Of a stretch of 64,000 bases of DNA, positions 34,301 through 44,959 are shown piece by piece; the stretch's first letter is position 1, and every line of letters starts with the position of its first letter. The position numbers were made by a program, and so were the translations under genes. The notes under the pieces were generated by a model that worked only from the letters and a program-made list of their open reading frames with translations, had not been told where the DNA came from and did no database searches. This stretch comes from Paragordius varius. Its lineage: Eukaryota > Nematomorpha. Location: contig OZ176053.1 of the NCBI GenBank assembly GCA_964247055.1, positions 7,626,001-7,690,000 on the forward strand, read 5' to 3'.

Positions 34301-37300
34301 ATTTTTCCATATATCCTTTCACCAAAAAATTATTTAATTTTGGAATTTAGCGTATCGTTCGAAACCTTTACGCAATATACTGCAACCGCAACCATCAAAA
34401 CAAGACATTGGTTCATCTGGATCAGAAGGTGAAGAGGGCAGAGATGAAAATTTGTTGAATAAAAGAAACAAAAAGGCCGCCAAAAAAATTGGGACAAAAA
34501 AACTTTCATCCGTTAAAATGGCCGGCTTAGGTGGGATATATTCATCATCGGCGACTGGGCCCCAATGGTCAACAAGTGTTTCTAGTCGCGAAACTATAGA
34601 TAATTATCGACAATTTTTAGCAAGTAATTATTATATGTTATAACATTTTAATTTTATAAATAATTGCTTTTCCGATCTTTTGGGTAATGCCCATCTATTT
34701 CGCCTTACAGCCAATGTGCACACCATAATATAAATTTAGGGTTTGTAAGCAAACGGGTTTTAATTTCGAATTCGTCTATTACAAACGGTTTAAACAATTT
34801 ATGGCTTTTTGGCTTCTACCAAAATGGGTTCGGATACTATAATAAAATTTTTATTTTAAAATGCTTAAAATACGCTTGAAAGAAAATGTATCAAATTTTT
34901 AATTTTTTCCATTATAAAAATTTGTAAATTATACAAATCTTTAGATTGTTAGGTTTAATGTTTTTATCCTGCAACAATGAGAATTTATAGTTTTTCTGTC
35001 TCTCCCATTTTTTTCTCCACCTTATAAGGCGTTTCAATTAAGATCATTATTTTAATTTGATAGATAATATTTATTGGTAATAATAATAATTTTCTTTTTT
35101 GCAGCAATGATACCACCAAGTTTGCGAAAAACTATTGGTGCTTTTGGACCTCCTATTGCTTTACTGTTTGCCACATTGTTGGATACGCATGTGATTGGGA
35201 ATCGGGTTTACATTGAAAAGCTTAATTTACATGCCTCTTTCCACGAAAATAATCGTAGATTTATATCCCAAATCTTGTTAAGGAACACGACACTGCATAA
35301 TAGAACACTGGTACAAAATTTGCCAGATACCTCGTCTATATTACCACCTACAAGTTTATCGCTGCTGTCACCTACCCTTCCTGAATTGCGACATTGGATT
35401 ATTGATCCTTTTGCACAGGTATATAATTTAAACTCTATTATATATCTGATCTGACTTTTAAAATTATGCGTTCATAACCCTAAATTAATATTTAAAAACA
35501 CTAAAAGTCACATGTTAACTTAAGGACAACCATATTTGTAATTCCAGATTTTTTTAAAATAACTCATGGTTGGATTAAATGGTGATCAAAAATTAAATCG
35601 GTAACATTATCAATAATTTAATTCAAAATCATTATTTAAATAATTGTAGGAATAATAAAGGTTTTTATAGCTGTTATTTAAAAACAAAATGTTTGATTTT
35701 TATATTTCACTGTATAATTTTAAACACTGGTAATTTAAAAATATATTCATATTTTAATATATGGTATTAAAATATTAATATAGAATAAAATCCAATTGGC
35801 TCATATATTCTTGGCATCGCTCCCAGCAGCCATGTTATTCATACTGCTATTCATAGAGGGCCAATTAACAGCTCTGCTCATAAATCGAAAAGAACGCAAA
35901 CTGAAAAAAGGCACTGGTTACAATTTAGACCTGCTTATTGTGGGTAAATGATTTATGTTTTTAATCTTTTAAAGTATTTTACTAGGTATATTAAAACTTT
36001 GAAAATATGAAAATGCCGGACCTATGTTATATGTTAATGAATTGGCCAAAAAATTGAACCCATTACGGATTATAATTGAAGGCTAAAAAAATTAAACAAC
36101 TGTAATTACAATTCTTGGATTATAATCATTGCATATATCTATACTGGATAATTTTTTACTTTTTATTTACTGTCCGTTAAACAATTCAAATTCACCCTTG
36201 AACAATTCAAATACATTCTCGAACCATTCAAATTCTCCCTAAAAATTAATTAACTGTTTTTTAAGATTAAAAATTACCTATATTTTATTATATTTTAAAA
36301 AAATGAAATTTTGTTTAATAAACTGTGGCATAAAAATATATTACATATGAATGATGAGTTATTTTTGCCCGAAAATACATAAATTATTTTTAGAGTGAAT
36401 TTGAATTGTTCAAGGGGTAATTACAATTATAAATGGTATATGCTAATATTTATTTTCCTTTCCTTATTCTACTCAAGGTTTAATCCAAATATTTATGGGT
36501 TTCTTTGGTTTACCTTGGGTATCTCCGGCCCCTATTCAATCTTTAGCCCATGTTGCTTGTCTTTCCTATTATAATACCCGAGAACATGCGCCAGGTGATC
36601 GCCCAAAAATCGTGGCAGTGCGTGAACAACGTATGACAGCTTTGTTTGTTAGTATTTTGAGTGGATGTACTTTACTTTTTGGTATATACAATGATTAAAT
36701 TTTTAAAATATTTCGAATATTTCGGGTTTTTTCCTAATATCAGTTCTTATTATTATACATTAGTTTTCATATTATTTTTTATTTATTGAAAAGATACTAT
36801 AATGTGTAAGAAAATCTGTATGTAATAGTTATACTACGTTTTAATTATATCTGATTTTGAATTCTTAATTTTTTAATCGCTATTTGTTTTTCTATACATA
36901 AAATTTTATAACAAATTTTGGCATGCATACTTTCGATGAAAAGATTTACATTTCAATATACCTTTTCTGGCTATATTTGTTAGTGCGTTATAATCATATT
37001 TGAATTCGATTTTCTTTTTTTGAGTCATCGCAATTTTTATGAAAATTTCCATAACATTTATATCTTTTGAAATTTTTGTATATATATATTTAATATTTTT
37101 GACAAAGTTAGATATAATATTAAATAAATAACCATTAATTGATGATTCGAAATATTCTAAAATTATTGAATTATATTTTTATATATAGCAAGCTCATTGT
37201 TGCAAAAAATACCGGTGGCTGCTTTGTTTGGTGTCATATTATATTTGGGTAAAAAAAATTTTATGTCTTTCTTTACAGATTATATTCATTTGACTAAAAA

Positions 37301-38428
37301 ATTAGTATTATGATATAATTAAATTTTAAATGCCAATGAATGTATGTTTACAAAATTAATCCGTATTTAAGCAAAAATAGGAAAAAGATTGTTTAAAAAC
37401 ATAATTATAAAAAACCAATATATTTTTAAAATTGGTAAAAATCTTAATTTCTATCACCCACAGGTTTCTCAGCTCTTAATGGAATACAATTTTTTGAACG
37501 GCTTAAATTACTGTTTGCCCCACCCAAGTATTACACGAGAATCGTGACAGAAAATGCGTATGTTCGTAAAGTTCCCTTTGCTAAAATCCATTTTTTCACC
37601 ACGATTCAACTTATGTGTCTCATAGCTCTTTGGGTCATAAAATTTACACCTTTATCCTTACTATTCCCCGTTTTATTGGTCCTTACTGTTGTACTCAGGT
37701 TTCAACTCAAATGTTGCTTCGATTCACAAGATTTGGCATATGTAAATAATTATCATTGCTTTAAATCAGGGGTGTCCGACACGCGCCCCCTCAAGTATTT
37801 CACAGCCCGCGAGAAATTTAACAAATACCAATTACACAATTTCATAATTAAAAAAAGACTAATTTACAATCTAAGTAAAATTGATATTACTGAAATAAAT
37901 TTTTGAGAAGCAAAATTGTTTAAATAAATAGTAATTATATTGTATTTTCTACAGTCTTATTTTTGAAAACTAATAATATATTTGTTAATACTCATATATT
38001 TTTCAAATGGGGCCCGTCGGTTTTTTTGAGATAATAATGTGGCCCTCTAAGCCATTTGTGTTCGATATCCCTGTTTGAGAATATTACCTTTTGAATTATA
38101 TTCGTCAAGGTGTGTTTTTATTATTAATTAGATGCATTTAAATATTAATAAAAATGTTAATGGATGTGCGTATTTAACCTTTTTTAAGTGTTTTTTTAGA
38201 GATACAAAAGGTTAACTGATAAATATTCATGATTATGGTTAAATAATATAAAAATATAATTTCTCTTAATTTATTTTTGAAATAATAATTGTTTTAATTT
38301 TTTTCCTGCTTTGGTTACAATAATTATATTTTTAAATTTTAATAATTTTATAGCTTGATATGGAGGAAGAAAGGGGTGAATCGGACGGAGAATTTGATTT
38401 TTATACCGAAGCCCATATGCCTTTATAA
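22396..38428 (+). CDS. SLC4 bicarbonate transporter B, 2137 aa, 28 exons, very large insertions
   Basis: Exons: 22396-22852, 24432-24728, 25154-25324, 25460-25530, 26449-26833, 26903-27038, 27103-27465, 27669-27867, 28088-28413, 28549-28697, 28781-28911, 29013-29139, 29258-29444, 29551-29689, 29816-29993, 30180-30449, 30862-31010, 31075-31269, 32304-32586, 32856-33299, 33597-33989, 34351-34623, 35105-35418, 35784-35943, 36478-36681, 37189-37248, 37464-37741, 38354-38428; total length is a multiple of three. SLC4 signatures: [145 protein letters not shown]. Usual SLC4 proteins have about 900-1250 residues; the excess is a Ser/Asn-rich N-terminus (~330 aa), a cytosolic insert (exons 7-10, ~345 aa), extracellular loop 3 (exons 19-21, ~340 aa) and ~110 aa after the next membrane segment. 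The last exon matches that of gene A in length (75 nt) and ending. Confidence 0.9.
25741..26376. mobile_element. MITE family 2, copy in SLC4 B intron 4
   Basis: It begins TATACCATTTGCACTTCAAG and ends with the inverted form CTTGAAGTGCAAATGGTATA. The left arm has about five tandem units of TCCTTGAACACTTCAAGTTG type, and the right arm has inverted units (GGACAAACTTGAAATGTTTAA). The central part matches the copy at 16671-17186 (for example AACCATATTTTAATTG-like and TTTTTGTTAAAAACA-like segments in related order). Non-coding. Confidence 0.75.
31331..31598. mobile_element. MITE family 1, first copy in SLC4 B intron 18
   Basis: Diverged copy: the left end is ATATGTTATTTACACC followed by ATTCACCCTTGAGCAATT, and the right end is GAGTTGTAATTGGTATAT. 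The inner core keeps ATAATTTATTTTTAGGG. It sits directly beside a second copy of the same family. Confidence 0.6.
31646..31945. mobile_element. MITE family 1, second copy in SLC4 B intron 18
   Basis: Subterminal units of AATTCACCCTCGAACAATTC type on the left and GAATTGTTCGAGGGTG type on the right, ending GAAAAATGGTATA. The core keeps AATAATGTGTTTTT and ATAATTTATTTTTAAGG. The left terminus is eroded, so the start is approximate. Confidence 0.6.
36160..36441. mobile_element. MITE family 1, copy in SLC4 B intron 24
   Basis: Left arm with AATTCAAATTCACCCTTGAAC units, right arm GTGAATTTGAATTGTTCAAG ending in TTATAAATGGTATA. It ends about 35 bp before the exon 25 acceptor, so it lies close to the splice branch region. 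The left end is approximate. Confidence 0.65.
37767..38073. mobile_element. hAT-like non-autonomous element in SLC4 B intron 27
   Basis: It starts CAGGGGTGTCCGACAC and ends with the inverted form GTGTTCGATATCCCTG. Subterminal sequence includes G+C-rich patches (CGCGCCCCCTCAAG; GGCCCTCTAAGCC), as in the element at 5411-5689. The 8-bp flanks (CTTTAAAT and TTTGAGAA) do not match well, so the target duplication has decayed. No coding capacity. Confidence 0.6.
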
Positions 38429-39602
38429 ATATCAATTTATATATATATATATATATATATTACGTTACAAATTTATTATTTGATTGTTTTACAATTATAA
38501 AATATAAAATTATTCTAAATTGTTTTTCCATTTCGAACAAAAAAATATGCAATCGAAGAAAGTCAGATTTTGATTTAGTCATTTATATTTCAACTATTAC
38601 ATTGTCAGATGCAATACGTAATATATTATTTGTACCTATATTTAATTTCCAAAATATAGCTTTACATAAATATATAATCAACCAAAATTTTAGCCCATAT
38701 ACCTGAATCTTACATGATCTTATATTACATTGTGATTGTAGATATACAAAAAAATTAAAGTTTAAAATAAATAGTATATATTATAAAATTTATTAGTATT
38801 TTTACGATTTAAAACCGCTTATTTTGGTGCAGGAACATGTAGTTCAATTCAACTTTTTTCTCGATTATTCTGCATAGTTTGAGAAATGAAAGAATTTTAT
38901 TGGATTTTAAATCGATTAATATATATATTATTTTTGTGAATTAATTGGATTCATAACATTAGTAAAACATAAGAAACCATTATAATTTAACTTTTAAAAG
39001 ATTAGACTCATATTTTTGCATAATAATTCCTTCTCAAAAATATGATAATGGGTTAAAGTACCGCAAATAATAGCACCATTTTAAAGTTTTTATTGAATGT
39101 AATTCGTTTTTGCTGTTTATCTCTTCATTAATTATTTATGAAGTGTTTGGCTGAGAATTTGGTTAACTTAACTTGCAAAATATTTTATGATTTGTTTTTG
39201 TTATGGGGAGAGGGGATACTCAAATATTCTTAAAAGCCACCTACAAATATGGGCAAAGACGGTCAAAAATGTAATCATTTTGACAAAGTTTAGCTTAATT
39301 TATCTATTAAATGGTTTGTTTGTGAAAAACGATCTGAAAGGCATCATGATAAATTGTCTAATGGGTTTTTTAAAACGACACGTTTATTTTTTTATGCGCG
39401 CGCTTATCCCTATAAAATCTAAGTGATAAAGTTATATTAATAATTTATGTGGTCAATTAATGATAGTTTGTTTTTGCTTTTAAGCAAAAAAGTAAGCTTT
39501 TTAAAAGTCACCAACAATCATTTTTACCATTTTTTCGGTCTCTTGTGTTTTGGTTATCCCAAAAAAAGCAAGAGTGAACGAACAAAATTTACTATCTTGG
39601 TA
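38429..39602. other. Intergenic DNA between SLC4 B and the globin gene
   Basis: A+T-rich, with a short (TA)n tract at 38440-38460 just after the SLC4 B stop codon. No further gene was recognised. An open frame extends upstream from the globin start without a stop for about 50 codons (from 39447), but its composition does not look coding. Confidence 0.4.
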
Positions 39603-41450
39603 ATGGGATGTGCCATATCAAACCAGGAACCATTTGATGAAACTTTTTCACTTTCGAAATCTAACAATAAGACCCGCAAATTCGGAAATTGTTGCAGTCG
39701 AAAGAGCTATGATACATCTACCAGCAAAAATACTAAACACAATGGCCAATGTCCGTTTAGCATGTATGCTCATGATTATTTTGTGAAGAACGGAAATAAT
39801 GGAATTTACTGTAACCCAACTTTTCGTAACGGCGGGTAAGTGATTTCATTTATAACTACTGACTTTTTACAAAGATGTTTCAAACAACACTCTAAATTTC
39901 CTCTAGAAACCGGACCGTAGTTTCATTCCAAAAAACGATTTTTTCCCTATACCTTTATAAAATGTTATTATCTATTTTTAACGTAATGTTGTTCCCAGAA
40001 TAGTATCAAAAATTCAACTTATTTATATTGTGTTTAAAAATAAACTCTTTCTAAATCAAAAATTGGAACCGACCAAACGAAATAAAATTCGTAACAAAAC
40101 CATTTAGTCCGCAACCTATTTCTTAAAAAAATACATGGAAATAGAGAGGCGACCAAAATTAAAAAAACAGAACAAAAAATGTCCGGTTTCTGCCAATCAC
40201 TGTTTTTTATACGCCTTTTCTGGGCAATCAACCCTACACATTTTTTTATATGTTGCTATATTATTGTTCTACATCTACAGTAATGAGGATGATGAAAATA
40301 TGATCAGAAATCATATAAATGCTAAAACGAATATATCTCTAAGAACGCTCTCTGCTGCAAATATGTCCAAGATTGCACAAAACTTAATTGACAATAATAA
40401 TTACAGGGAACAAATGATAAATAGCCACCATTATTTAGGTTGTCCAGCAGCAAATGCCATTATGAATATTCCTGAAAGTAACGGTAAAACTTAATTTTAT
40501 ACAATTCCTTATAACCCACACATAGTTTTTAGAAATATAATAATATAATTTTTAACTATGGTATATTTAACCTTTTGAAAACTATATATTTATCAACAAA
40601 GTGCTTAAAAGTGGTATCCTTCCACAAAACAAATTTTGTTTCTTTAAAATTGTTATGGGTAATATTACAGTATGTTTCCCAATCCTCGCGAATTCTAGCC
40701 TTTAAAAAAGCAAAAAATACGTTTATATTTCATGGTTTTTATGGTTAAAGTTATCCAAAGAAATCTCAAAGAACCCAAACAGAATCTATACAATGATCCG
40801 AGATTACCCTTAAACAGGAGACAAATATTTTCATTGAATAAATCATGGAAGGGAATTTCTAGAAACATGGATACTACAGGGGTCATAATGTTTGTTAAGT
40901 AAGCTTTTTAGTAAAAAATATTGATTTTAACATATTTTTGTCCATGATATTATGTTTTTAGATTGTTTTCATCGAATCCCAAGTTATTGCCCCTATTCAA
41001 AAACATTGGTTTAGATGATGCCAATAAAAAACTGATTTCTGTCAAAGATAGCATTGAATTGGAAACGCATGCGGAGATTGTCATGAATACCATGGATGAA
41101 GCGATAACGAATTTTGGCGATTTCAATAAATTTCATCAGATATTAACTAGTATTGGTTCATATCATTATGGGCTCAACGATTTCAAAGTCGAATATTTTT
41201 GGGTAAACACTATTCAGATATATTTTTAAAAGTTTAAATAAAATTATTGTTGCATTTTAAGCCATATGAGTTATTTGGTAATAAAGAAATTATAATTTTG
41301 CAGATGGCTGAGGACCCCTTTTTAGAAGCCGTAAAGGAAACATTAGGCGATCGGTTTACCAGCAATATGGAGAACATTTATAAAATTACAATTAAATTTA
41401 TATTAACAACCTTGGTCAAAGGTTATTTTATGGCTAAAGAAACGGTCTAA
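39603..41450 (+). CDS. N-acylated globin (neuroglobin/globin X type), 316 aa, 5 exons
   Basis: A haem-binding globin with a long N-terminal extension. Exons 39603-39835, 40281-40483, 40772-40898, 40962-41202 and 41304-41450 close in phase. The start MGCAISNQ has the Gly-2/Cys-3 pattern of dual myristoylation and palmitoylation known from globin X, pointing to a membrane-bound globin; CC at ~30 may add palmitate. The globin fold starts near residue 163 (RRQIFSLNKSWKGISRNM, FVKLFSSNPKLLPLFKNIG). Distal His is ~224 (ETHAEIVM) and proximal His ~256 (SYHYGL), 32 residues apart as in neuroglobin. Helices G-H follow (EAVKETLGDRFTSNMENIY). The exon 3/4 junction (FVK/LF) lies at the conserved B12.2 globin intron site. 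Neuroglobin/globin X membership is by motif; sensing or redox roles are inference. The exon 3 acceptor has a weak pyrimidine tract and is the least certain boundary. Confidence 0.87.
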
Positions 41451-42230
41451 TATATACCATTTTACATATTGTTATTGTCATATTATTTGTCTTCTATTAT
41501 TTAAATGTGTCATATATTATTATAAATACGTGTTGTCATGTCCTCCCGCACATAATTTTGTTGCATTTTACTCTTCACACTTGTACATCATAAATAAATT
41601 TTAAAGTCATTTTATTTGTTTTATTTAAAAGTTGTTCAACTCTAAAGAGTACACTACGATAGGGTCTATTCAAATAAGAATATCTTATGATAAGCTAACT
41701 TAAAAACTAGAACACCCATCCTAAAGTGTTTTAAATTTTTGCATTTTATAGAGATTAATTACCAAATTAGCCAATAAATTTTACCTCGGTCCACATGTAA
41801 AAAATTATTTTTCAAATATTTACATTTTGATGTATTAAGCAAATGTTTGAGAAACCATGCCTTAAGAAGTCGTTATTAAACTGGTAAATGTTTTTTTTAA
41901 GTTGATCAAAATGCAACGGATATTTTTGCTATATTTTAAAATATTAATTTTCTTTATGCCATAGTTTAATGTCACACAGATTAATTTAAAAACAAAAAAA
42001 TCATTTAAAATTTATCTCTATGTATTTCATATATAAGGACTTAATTAAATAATGCCCCCTTTAGAGAAGCACGCATGGGATTTCTATGATAAGAGAACAA
42101 TTTTGCAATTTATTCAAACGGTTTTTAAAATTCTTCTTAGTGATTTATTAGTTGAACCAGTTTTTAAAACGGTATATTGTTGATGAACCTTTTATATTCA
42201 ATAGCACATATTCATTGTCAAACGGTAGGA
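41451..42230. other. Intergenic DNA between convergent genes
   Basis: Holds the 3' ends of the globin gene and of the minus-strand membrane protein gene. A possible polyadenylation signal AATAAA lies near 41594. Otherwise nothing was recognised. Confidence 0.4.
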
Positions 42231-43355
42231 TTATGTTACAAATAAATTTTCACTTTCGTACGTTTCGACAGGATTAGATATACATATTTGTCCTTTATCA
42301 ACAATCATAATATCCTCATCTAATTCAATGGCCTGATCTAGCGATAATATAAAATCATGATGGAAAATATCTGTGAAATCGAGATCTACCGTTTCATTAG
42401 CATGATTAGGGATTTCACAAACATTTATACAATTAGGTTCATCAAGTATTTTACATTTAAATTTGTTTCGTTTAATGAGGCAAAATACCACAAAAGATAT
42501 TACCGTGATTGTAAATATTAAGCCAAACAATGATCCAATTATCAGGGAATTTTTATTGCCACTTTTATAATTAAATCCATTATGTAACGTATGTTTAAAG
42601 TTGTTTTGGATATAATTTTCTCCCTCATTCTTATTAGCAATTTTGCTTCCCCAGTCAAATTGCAACGATTGGTCGCCTTTTGTGTTGTGAATTTTATTTT
42701 TATTGAGTTTATTCAGAACCGGGAAAGTTGTCACCTTAGTTTTGAGGCATTCGTTCAACAAATAATTTTCTTGCATTGAATTAACATTTGTAAATGTGGT
42801 ATCTGTATTTGAAGTAGTGATTTCCTTGGATTTTTCAATCACTTGTTTCCCACTTGAATATATATTTTTATGTGTTACCGATTTATATATACAATCATGG
42901 TTAAAATGGTATAAATATGAGTCAAATATGACTTGTGTTCTGGTAAAGTTATCATAGCTTATTACAAACTTTAGTTTGTTAAAATAGCATGCATTTGGAA
43001 TCGTTTCATCTGCCTTCAAATAATAATGCCAATTGTTGATAGATTTTAAGCTATATGGAATTTTAAAATTATAATTTTGCAAACTAATAATAGGATTACT
43101 GGTGGAATTTGTGTTTTGTGTGATAGAAGAAAAGTCCAAATTATCATTATCGATAAGAATTGAGAATATGATAGCATCTTTAATGATTTCCTTTGTATAA
43201 ATAAAAATATAAACGGGTTTTAGATCAAAATTTTCACAGAATATATTAGTTAAGTCATCATTAATTATGTGAAATTTGGTATCAGAGAGGTGTGTATTAT
43301 TATTGCCAAATATGTGTTTCGGCATATTCGGTGGTCTTCGTCTCAAAAAAAACAA
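42231..43355 (-). CDS. Single-pass membrane protein of unknown family, 3' part (about 370 aa)
   Basis: An uninterrupted minus-strand frame of ~370 codons, far longer than expected by chance in this A+T-rich DNA. The first ~280 residues look extracellular: N-X-S/T sites (NTST, NFTR), a few cysteines and Ser/Thr/Asn-rich stretches. They are followed by one strong membrane segment (LIIGSLFGLIFTITVISFVV) with a basic stop-transfer run (LIKRNKFKCK) and a ~75-residue acidic tail (DLDFTDIFHHDF, ELDEDIMIVD). This is a type I receptor-like or adhesion-like layout, but I recognise no domain. The frame opens without a convincing start: the upstream edge (TTTTTTTTGAG before ACGAAG) could be a splice acceptor, or the first Met (MPKHIFG) could start translation. 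A signal-peptide exon was not found upstream, so the 5' end is unresolved. Confidence 0.6.
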   Translation of the reverse strand: MFFLRRRPPNMPKHIFGNNNTHLSDTKFHIINDDLTNIFCENFDLKPVYIFIYTKEIIKDAIIFSILIDNDNLDFSSITQNTNSTSNPIISLQNYNFKIPYSLKSINNWHYYLKADETIPNACYFNKLKFVISYDNFTRTQVIFDSYLYHFNHDCIYKSVTHKNIYSSGKQVIEKSKEITTSNTDTTFTNVNSMQENYLLNECLKTKVTTFPVLNKLNKNKIHNTKGDQSLQFDWGSKIANKNEGENYIQNNFKHTLHNGFNYKSGNKNSLIIGSLFGLIFTITVISFVVFCLIKRNKFKCKILDEPNCINVCEIPNHANETVDLDFTDIFHHDFILSLDQAIELDEDIMIVDKGQICISNPVETYESENLFVT

Positions 43356-43599
43356 TATTTATGTAACAATCAGAAATGATATAAAGACTTTTTTCTTTCT
43401 CAATAATTAGTATTCCCCGATCTATGAAAAGGTTTCTTTTATTTTTGACATGCTTTCTTTTCGCAGCGACAGTTCTTTTAAAGCTACTAACAAAAAATAT
43501 CAATAAATTAATTGTTGAAACAAGATTATAGTTTAAAGAGATGCCACATTCAAAGTATATAATCTATATATTTATAAAAATGGAAAATGCTGGCTTTGT

Positions 43600-44010
43600 G
43601 ATCTGGTACAAGAAAACCGGTAGACCCATTCAAATCCAAACTTCGAAAAAATATAATCAATAATGAATGCCCCGACAATAGCTTCGCCCTTTTTTTGAAA
43701 TAGGCCCCCAGTTCGGGCCCACCCCGTGTGAAAAACGCGTTTTTTTTGAAAACACAAGTCCACAAAAATCGTGTCTTTGAGACAATTTTCTGGAGAACGT
43801 GTTGGACCATTCAATTTCAAATATGATTTTTGTTTACTTATTTTCGAGCCGAACATAGTCGTCTCGCTTTTTTAATTTAGTCCCACTTTTTACCCGCTCC
43901 CCCCGTAAAATGCCATTTCCCCCCCCCCCCTCCAGAAGTCCGAAGGACTTGCTCGGGCTGCGTAGCAGCACGAGATTTACGCGAGTATAATATAAAATTG
44001 GAGCTTCAAC
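43600..44010. repeat. G+C-rich hairpin-bearing repeat-like patch
   Basis: A patch much richer in G+C than its surroundings, with a C12 homopolymer near 43921 and small perfect or near-perfect hairpins (AAGTCCGAAGGACTT; GCTGCGTAGCAGC inside CTCGG...ACGAG). Two overlapping minus-strand frames of 86-94 codons cross it but share no recognisable protein. It probably is a repeat or inserted sequence; no termini or second copy were found in the window. Confidence 0.4.
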
Positions 44011-44230
44011 ATAAGTTAAATTTATTATTCCATTTTTAGAGCAACATATTTTGATTTGCCAAATGTTAGCGCCAAAATTCTATTTAATTGATTAAACTAT
44101 CATGTATATCAGCCAAACGGTCGACCGCGGTAGACTTCGTTACCGCGAGATTTCAAAACGTTACCGCCTGGAAATTTTTACAAATCGTAAAAAATAATTT
44201 TGCATGGAATTTTTCCGCAAAATTAATTTA

Positions 44231-44402
44231 CAGTCATGTATATTTTATTTTATCAAAAATTTACTTTTTTTCGTTAAATGGGTATAAAATTTGGTAAAGA
44301 ATGGAAAAACAAGAGCCCTATGGTATTAACCTTATCATATTCATCAAAAAAGTAAAATAAGTGTGGGGGAAGGGGGTCGGAAATCTTTGGTAAAAAATGA
44401 AA
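44231..44402. repeat. Left terminal inverted repeat of the Tc1/mariner element
   Basis: Pairs with 46242-46404. Shared blocks include CAGTCATGTATA, AAATGGGTATAAA, TTTGGTAAAGAATGGAAAA and TCGGAAATCTTTGGTAAAAA. The arm is long for the superfamily. Confidence 0.85.
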
Positions 44403-44959
44403 ATTAAAATATTGTTAAAGGGGAATGGTAATATTTTTGTTAATTTTTTAGCAAAATTTTATATTAATTTTTTGATAAAATTTTTATTTTAAACAAAACA
44501 AATTAACCAATTATTTATTTTTATATATAGGTAAAATAAATATTTATTATATTTTATTTAATAGGATATCACTATGATTAAAACAAACATTATAACGGAC
44601 AAAATATATAAGTATTTAATCAATTGTGAAATATATAAGGGAAGACATATGAAATAAATAATGATTATATGGCGTTCATAAAAAAATATTATCGAACTAA
44701 ATGCGTTTCATCCTAAAATGCTCTATTTAGGAAATTTAAAATACAATCATATTATACCAGTTTGCCACTATTTAACCCTATTGAATGTTTTTTATAATAA
44801 TTGTTTAAAAAAGGGGAAGATATATCTGGAAATTAATTTTATATCGTACTGTGCGATCAAAGAAAAACGAAAACGTCTCTGATACTTACAATAAATGATG
44901 GTTAAAATTGTTTTCATTCTCCAACCTTAGTTTTTTTGAAGCAACATCAATTAATACTC

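Noticed and set aside
39187-39426. 79-codon plus-strand frame upstream of the globin
   Set aside because: No motif, no splice link to the globin, and amino-acid make-up typical of chance frames in A+T-rich DNA.
43374-43503. Minus-strand frame proposed as the upstream exon of the orphan membrane protein
   Set aside because: A 26-nt GT-AG segment lies between them, but no reading phase joins this frame to the downstream one.
43550-43856. Two overlapping minus-strand frames of 86 and 94 codons
   Set aside because: Neither resembles a known protein; they cross a compositionally odd repeat-like patch and lack splice context.
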